A stretch of 57,528 nucleotides of DNA, taken from positions 1-57,528 of the forward strand of contig RWJK01001454.1 in the NCBI GenBank assembly GCA_004335835.1, in the 5' to 3' direction. Position 1 is the first letter of the stretch. Each line of letters starts with the position of its first letter. Below are positions 52,894 to 57,528 of this stretch, piece by piece. The notes under the pieces are model-generated. The model worked only from the letters and a program-made list of their open reading frames with translations, was not told the origin of the DNA and did no database searches. This DNA is from Scenedesmus sp. ARA3 (taxonomy: Eukaryota; Chlorophyta; Chlorophyceae; Sphaeropleales; Scenedesmaceae). A program made the translations under genes and the position numbers.

Positions 52894-53777
52894 TTGGACG
52901 CAGATTCGCCAGCAGCAGCTCCCAACGCCACCCCATCTGCGCAGCCGCTGCCGCTGCGGGTGCCAGCAAGATGATTGCTGCTGCTGCTGCTGCTGCTGCT
53001 GCCGTCGCCTCCTGCAACAGCAGCAGGACCCAGATCACCCGGCTGCTGCAGCTGCAGCTGCCGCATGTTGAGCAGAACGGACTGCAGCAGCTGGCTGAAT
53101 ACTGCATAGCCGTCGGCGATCTGCTGCTTCTGGGTTGCGCTGAGCCCCATCAGCTTCACGCAGCGGATGTGGTCTTCCAAGCTGGGCTCCTGTGAGGTGT
53201 TGATAACACAAGATATAACACATGAAATAACACACAGAATGACACAGTCGATTTTTGAAGGTCAAGTGTCTTACGTACAAGTGATGATAAGCAATGCTGT
53301 AGTGTCCTGACCGCTGCAAATGCATTCAGCAGCAGCAGCAGCAGCAGGCTCCCACACGCGCTAGCTATGTATCGCAAGACGCATATGAAGCACGCTGCAC
53401 TAACCTGCAGCATTGGCTGTGACAGGTCAGCATGGTTGACCAGCACAGCAACCATGGTGATGCTGCTGCGCTGCTGCTGGCACAGCGACACATACATGTT
53501 GCCCAGCCTGTGCGGTGCAGAGCACAGCAGATGCAACGGCACATACGCAGGCAGCAGCGTCAGGAGTGCTTGCAAGTGATGCTTGCCGAGCCCGCAGGGT
53601 GGGAAGTGAGCGCAGACGAGAAGGCACACGCACAGGCAGGCAGCGTCAGGAGTGCTTGCAAGCGACGATGCTGCTGCGCTTATGCAGGTCACCTGCTGCT
53701 GCCAGTACTGCTGCTGCTGCTGCTACTAATGATGATGATGTCATTTCAGAGCTCTAACTCGTGCTGCAGGCAGCTCG

Positions 53778-53810
<33 letters not shown>

Positions 53811-54447
53811 GGTGCTGCTGCTGCTGCCCTGCTGCTGCTGCTGCTGTGTCCATACAGCTCACGCTCGCACTCCCGTTTGCTTACCTGGTGCTGCTGCTGC
53901 TGCTGTGACTGCTGCTGTCTTCATACATGTACCACTTGTGCTGCAGGCAGCTCACCTGTCAAATGCATCGCGGATGTTGTGCCAGGCCGTGGTGTCAACC
54001 GCCGGCCAGCCAACATCTGCCGCCTGCTGCAATGCCGCGTCGTGTAGGGCCAGGTTGAGGGACAGGTCCCGCACAACCTCATTGTATACAATGGATATGT
54101 CCTGTATGGTCATGTCTGCGGCACCTGCAAAATTACCATGGCGTGCAATTAGTGTTATAGTACATGGTATAGAATGGACAGTAGTTGCGCATGGTCCCCG
54201 TTGCCATCACAGACAGCTTAAGCCACTGCAGGCGCGCATAAGACCAGTCAAGCATGATGTGAAGCCAACGCACGAGCAGTGCAGCATTGAAAAAAAGGCC
54301 GACTGAAAGGCAGTGCGTAAATGTAAACCAAGATAGGGCCTTGCCTTGTCAGCCTCACCTGGAAAAGACTGCATGGCGAACACGCGCTTGAAAAGGTACA
54401 GCAAGTCATCATCTGGTGCTACAGTCGGCTCCTGCTGCACTTCAGGC

Positions 54448-54501
<54 letters not shown>

Positions 54502-54686
54502 CTGGGTGACGGTCCGCTGCCGCTGTTATTACTTTGACTGTTCATGATGCTGTTGCTGCTGCCGGAGTGCTGACGCCAGACATCAGCTTGACTGAGCTGC
54601 AGATCGGCAGCTGCAGAAGCACCGGCTGCGTCAGCGAGCGGCATCAGCTGCTGCTGCTGCTGCTGCCAGTGCTGCGGCCCAGGATC

Positions 54687-54723
<37 letters not shown>

Positions 54724-54758
54724 TGCTGCGGCCCAGCATGCTGCTGCTGCTGCTGCTG

Positions 54759-54789
<31 letters not shown>

Positions 54790-55345
54790 ATGGGCCCCTG
54801 AGGCAGCATAGGATCAAATGAGCTGGCCCACTGTTCTGTTAGCCTGCATTGCAGCTGTTGCACCAGCAGCAGCTCTCCCTCTGAAAACTGAGCCATGTCT
54901 GAGGCCAGCCAGAGCCCCTGCTGCTGCTGCTGCTGCTCGCCGTCTGAGTCATTAAGCAATGCCGGCTGCTGGCATTCCTGCTGCCGCAGCCAAAGCAGCG
55001 TCTGGCAGTAGGCCAGCAGTATGGATTCCCTGACAGCAGCAGCAGCAGCAGCAACAGCAGCGGGGTTGGACAGCTATCAAGTGCAAGGAAGGGTATGTGC
55101 TGCTGCCTGGAATACAACAACCATAAACCAAAATGTTCATCTGCTGCCAGCGGCAGCTGTAGATACGCACCATGGTGTCGCCGTCTGCACCCACTACTAC
55201 GCAGGACAGCAGCGCTGCTGCTGCCAACACACATTCATTCTGCTCACCTTGCATGCAGCTGCCTGTTCTCCTCCTCGAGCTTTCTGGCCTGGACTTTCCT
55301 GTAGTTCAGGTGCTTCTGCAGCCTCTGCATCAGGGCTTTGTCCAT
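51424..55345 (-). CDS. Unrecognised Gln-rich coiled-coil protein, possibly regulatory (561 aa, 7 exons)
   Basis: Exons: 55248-55345, 54359-55029, 53956-54124, 53405-53507, 52789-53189, 52263-52380, 51424-51549; all phases agree. The ATG at 55345 has an in-frame TAG shortly upstream. The N-terminus (LQKHLNYRKVQARKLEEENRQL) is basic then zipper-like, recalling the end of a bZIP, but a proper N-x7-R basic region is not visible. A leucine-rich helix follows, then several glutamine runs from CAG repeats (coding strand) broken by two copies of a GPQHW motif, and a polyalanine run. Exons 3-7 encode amphipathic helices, one with LSATQKQQI, another with EQRTAQLRQLLQKD. There is no signal peptide. A nuclear transcription regulator of the algal bZIP type is possible but unproven. 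Confidence 0.65.
51650..51940 (-). repeat. Three short echoes of the 5' edge of exon 7 of the 561-aa gene
   Basis: About 51655-51678, 51800-51822 and 51893-51935 repeat the acceptor and the first codons (LAKLF or LAKLFCGDVP type). The complete exon starts at 51549. The most distal copy carries an insertion. Confidence 0.75.
52070..52130 (-). repeat. Echo of the 3' edge of exon 6 of the 561-aa gene
   Basis: Repeats the codons for FLAHIKGRCTYRQ and donor (real end 52263) with the shared downstream intron sequence. Copies of the exon 5' edge (HQQEQ codons) lie at about 52467-52500, 52560-52600 and 52672-52705. Confidence 0.82.
54449..54502 (-). repeat. Coding triplet run (polyalanine) in the 561-aa protein
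   Basis: About 17 triplets, GCT on the coding strand in the Ala frame, near the end of exon 2. It is the one clear case of sense-strand CTG inside an exon. Confidence 0.88.
54645..54795 (-). repeat. Coding CAG runs (polyglutamine) in the 561-aa protein
   Basis: Three to four runs of 6-10 CAG codons, with an internal tandem duplication of a GPQHW-plus-polyQ block of about 60 bp. A further short polyQ lies at 54917-54935. Confidence 0.9.
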
Positions 55346-56602
55346 GCTCGCCTGCTACAGCAGCTGCTGCAGGCAGCACTGCTGTAGTCCCTGGTCAGCA
55401 CGATTGAGCTGCTACAGCTGCCATCAGCAAACGAAGCATCGTTGAATATATGTATGTTTGAGGAATGCGTCAGCGTAGCATCGCGTTGAATGCTGTTCCA
55501 ATGGTTATGCAAGAACGGATGAAGGGCGATCGTGAATACGCGGGCTCCTGTTGCACCTGCCTTGCATTTGCATGAATATATGTGCGAATCAAAACAATTA
55601 GGCTGCCGTGCAAAGCGTTATAGCTACTGGGGATTGCCGAGTGGTACCGTAACCTTCCGTAATATCACCAGGGTGCTTGAGGGGAGTTATGCACGACTGA
55701 CCCGGCCTGGTGAAGGCATGTAACAGCATTTAAAGTTGACAGGGCGCATTTTATGTCAAATCGGCTGACTTACATTGGAATTGCGTTGCGTTTTAGCTTG
55801 TGAGCACTTCCTTGGTGCTGTTCAGTAGGGACAATTCCAACTGCTGGACCCTGTGCATACTCTTCTTCTGGTCAATGGACTATTCAATTACACCATGGTT
55901 TGGAAGGTGCTAAGTAACGAGGATGCCAAAGAGGTTCAGCTCCTCTGGGCTTGGCAGCTCTGTGCTAGCTACCCAGCTGCACTTCAAGTTGCCTGCAGTG
56001 CTATGATCATAGCTTGTCATGATCATACCTTGTCATGACAAGTGCAGAGCCTCTGCTGCAGTGCTGCACAGTGCTGGTCGCCAGTCTCGTCATGTATCTA
56101 CCAACATGCAATGACGTGCATCAGGCCCAATCCCTGATACTGAAACAACACAAGCCTTGGGCCAGTGCACACTGCCAACTCACAATCCCACATACAAACC
56201 GCCAACTTCAGCTGCCAACTCACACTGCCAACTTCAACTGCTGCCAACTCTATCACCAGCGCCGCATGACCTGCTGCAATGTTTCCTGCATTTCACTTCT
56301 TCCATCATCAGCTATGAGTCCAATGGCGCCTTACACAACACTTTCTGCCTGAGCTGCAGCTGCTGCAGCAGCTGCTGCCCCACTATTACTGCGGGCCAGG
56401 CGCACCGCTGCATGCCAGCTAGCCTCGTGCACGGTTCGGCTTTGCTGACCGGGTCATTTTTGGTCGAAGAGCAGACACTTCATGGGCTGCGCTGCGCACA
56501 GTGCGTGCTGCTGCTGCTGCTGCTGCCGCCGCCTGCCTGGGGCATCATGATTGTTGGCACCATGCTGTTGAAATACAGGACAACCTGCAGCCCACCCACA
56601 CA
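55346..56602. other. Intergenic region upstream of the 561-aa gene
   Basis: Contains the promoter of the 561-aa gene and the 3' untranslated region of the aldehyde dehydrogenase. A TGCCAACTCACA-type short repeat lies at 56168-56250. No gene recognised. Confidence 0.45.
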
Positions 56603-57528
56603 CTAGTGCCAAGCCTTTGGGTCCTCCAGGGGCTGGTAGACCGCCTTCACCTGAGTTTGATGCACAGGGCAGCAGAGGACAGTCCAGGGATGCAGCAGCA
56701 AATGGCAGTATGAGTGCGGCGAGACAATATCACGCCGCACAGCCATCACTGTATGCAAAACCCTAGCAGCATGCAGCAGCATGTAGCAGTGGCAGACAGC
56801 ATGGCAGCAGCAGCAGCGACGCACCTATGTGTAGGCGTGCAGCGCATACTCGCTCTTCTCGCGCCACCCATGCCCCACTCTGACCCACTCTGACACCCTG
56901 ATCCCTACACATGCAGCGGCTGTTGCAGACACGCTGCAATGAAGGGACCACTGCCATGCAGCAGCTGCAACACTGCCAGGGTGTCGCAATCGAACACATT
57001 GAATATGGTTGATGCCGCACCTGTGTGTATGCCTGCAGCGCATACTCGCTCTTCTCGCTGATAGGTGAAGCACAGCTGTTGCACCTAGCAGCATTTAAGC
57101 GCATAGGTTTGACACTCATGATCAGCTGCAGGGTAAGCAGTAGCAGCACACCTGTGTGTAGGCCTGCAGCGCATACTCGCTCTTCTCCCGCCCCACGCCG
57201 CTCTCCTTGTAGCCGCCAAACGGCACGCCTGCGGGGTGCGGCAGGCAGCAGCAGCATGACAGATCCACATTATCGCTGTTGTCGAGCAACTGCTGCTGTT
57301 GCTGCTGTTGCTGCTGCTGCTGCCATCACTGCTCTCAGTATGGAGGCTGAACCTGCTGCACACACGTAGGTGATGACGCAAACTGTGCCATCCGTCGACG
57401 GATGACGTCATCCACCTGGTGCTGCTGCCGCCGCCGCCGCCATCGCTGCTGCTGCTGCTGCTGCCGGCTCACCTGCGTCGTACACGTTGTAGGTGTTGAC
57501 CCACACCGTGCCTGCCCTCAGCCGCCGC
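56603..57528 (-). CDS. Aldehyde dehydrogenase, C-terminal exons (partial, runs off the right edge)
   Basis: Three exons are visible: 57473-57528 (cut by the window edge), 57152-57228 and 56603-56650, joined in phase. They encode RRLRAGTVWVNTYNVYDA, then GVPFGGYKESGVGREKSEYA, then VKAVYQPLEDPKAWH and stop. This is the well-conserved C-terminal end of NAD(P)-dependent aldehyde dehydrogenases: the G-T-V-W-V-N strand and the PFGGYKxSGxGRE(K/L)G loop, here with Ser for the usual Gly. The catalytic Cys and Glu lie outside the window. The family oxidises aldehydes to carboxylates. The short C-terminal tail resembles the ALDH2/ALDH1 class rather than betaine-aldehyde enzymes, but subclass is uncertain from this piece. 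Confidence 0.93.
56820..57065 (-). repeat. Two echoes of the 3' edge of the aldehyde dehydrogenase penultimate exon
   Basis: 57025-57062 and 56826-56862 repeat the codons for EKSEYALQAYTQ and donor (real end 57152). The farther copy has His for Gln. Both are downstream, as for 3' edges in the other genes. Confidence 0.88.

Noticed and set aside
56325..56340. TGTAA-type polyadenylation signal for the aldehyde dehydrogenase
   Set aside because: A match exists on the minus strand about 270 bp after the stop, but a 5-base motif at this distance is too weak to call without transcript ends.

Overview
This window is nuclear DNA of a eukaryote, most likely a chlorophyte green alga. The genes have many short exons. 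Introns use GTGAG/GTGCG donors and CTGCAG acceptors, and the sequence is full of CAG/CTG triplet runs. A plant-type secreted haem peroxidase, a septin-like GTPase, secreted proteins and a full-length DNA polymerase delta catalytic subunit all point the same way. I cannot name the species; a Chlamydomonadales/Sphaeropleales relative is a guess.

Layout, left to right. A septin-like GTPase lies on + (570-3815). A leucine-rich-repeat protein (5922-7841, -) and a secreted M43-type metallopeptidase (8368-10136, -) follow. DNA polymerase delta (11562-27696, -) fills 16 kb. A tentative small membrane-protein gene lies on + (28120-29286). A secreted haem peroxidase (29201-35372, -) and an unrecognised 234-aa secreted protein (35697-38420, +) start from one 324-bp divergent intergenic region. 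An unrecognised 583-aa secreted protein (40803-49550, -), an unrecognised 561-aa glutamine-rich coiled-coil protein (51424-55345, -) and the last exons of an aldehyde dehydrogenase (56603 to beyond the right edge, -) complete the set. I traced exons by hand. For POLD1, the peroxidase, the metallopeptidase, the septin-like gene, both unrecognised secreted proteins and the 561-aa protein, every splice phase closes and the reading frame is intact. POLD1 comes out at 1095 aa, the usual length for the family.

The most striking property crosses gene boundaries. Nearly every multi-exon gene carries tandem 'echoes' of its own exon edges inside its introns. Copies of an exon's 5' edge, with the acceptor AG, lie upstream of the complete exon. 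Copies of its 3' edge, with the donor GT, lie downstream. Spacing is roughly 80-150 bp and copies diverge by substitutions and indels. I count more than 40 in POLD1 alone, including at least eight copies of one edge around an assembly gap of 50 Ns. Triplet runs follow a strand rule. Sense-strand CTG runs usually abut 3' splice sites, sense-strand CAG runs usually follow 5' splice sites, and CAG inside exons encodes Gln, Ala or Ser tracts. Either this genome has an unusual splice-junction-centred duplication process, or part of it is misassembly; both can be tested.

The genes do not form one pathway. POLD1 is DNA replication and repair. The peroxidase, the metallopeptidase and the two unrecognised secreted proteins carry signal peptides and probably act in the wall or extracellular space. 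No bacterial operon, CRISPR array, rRNA or convincing tRNA gene was seen.
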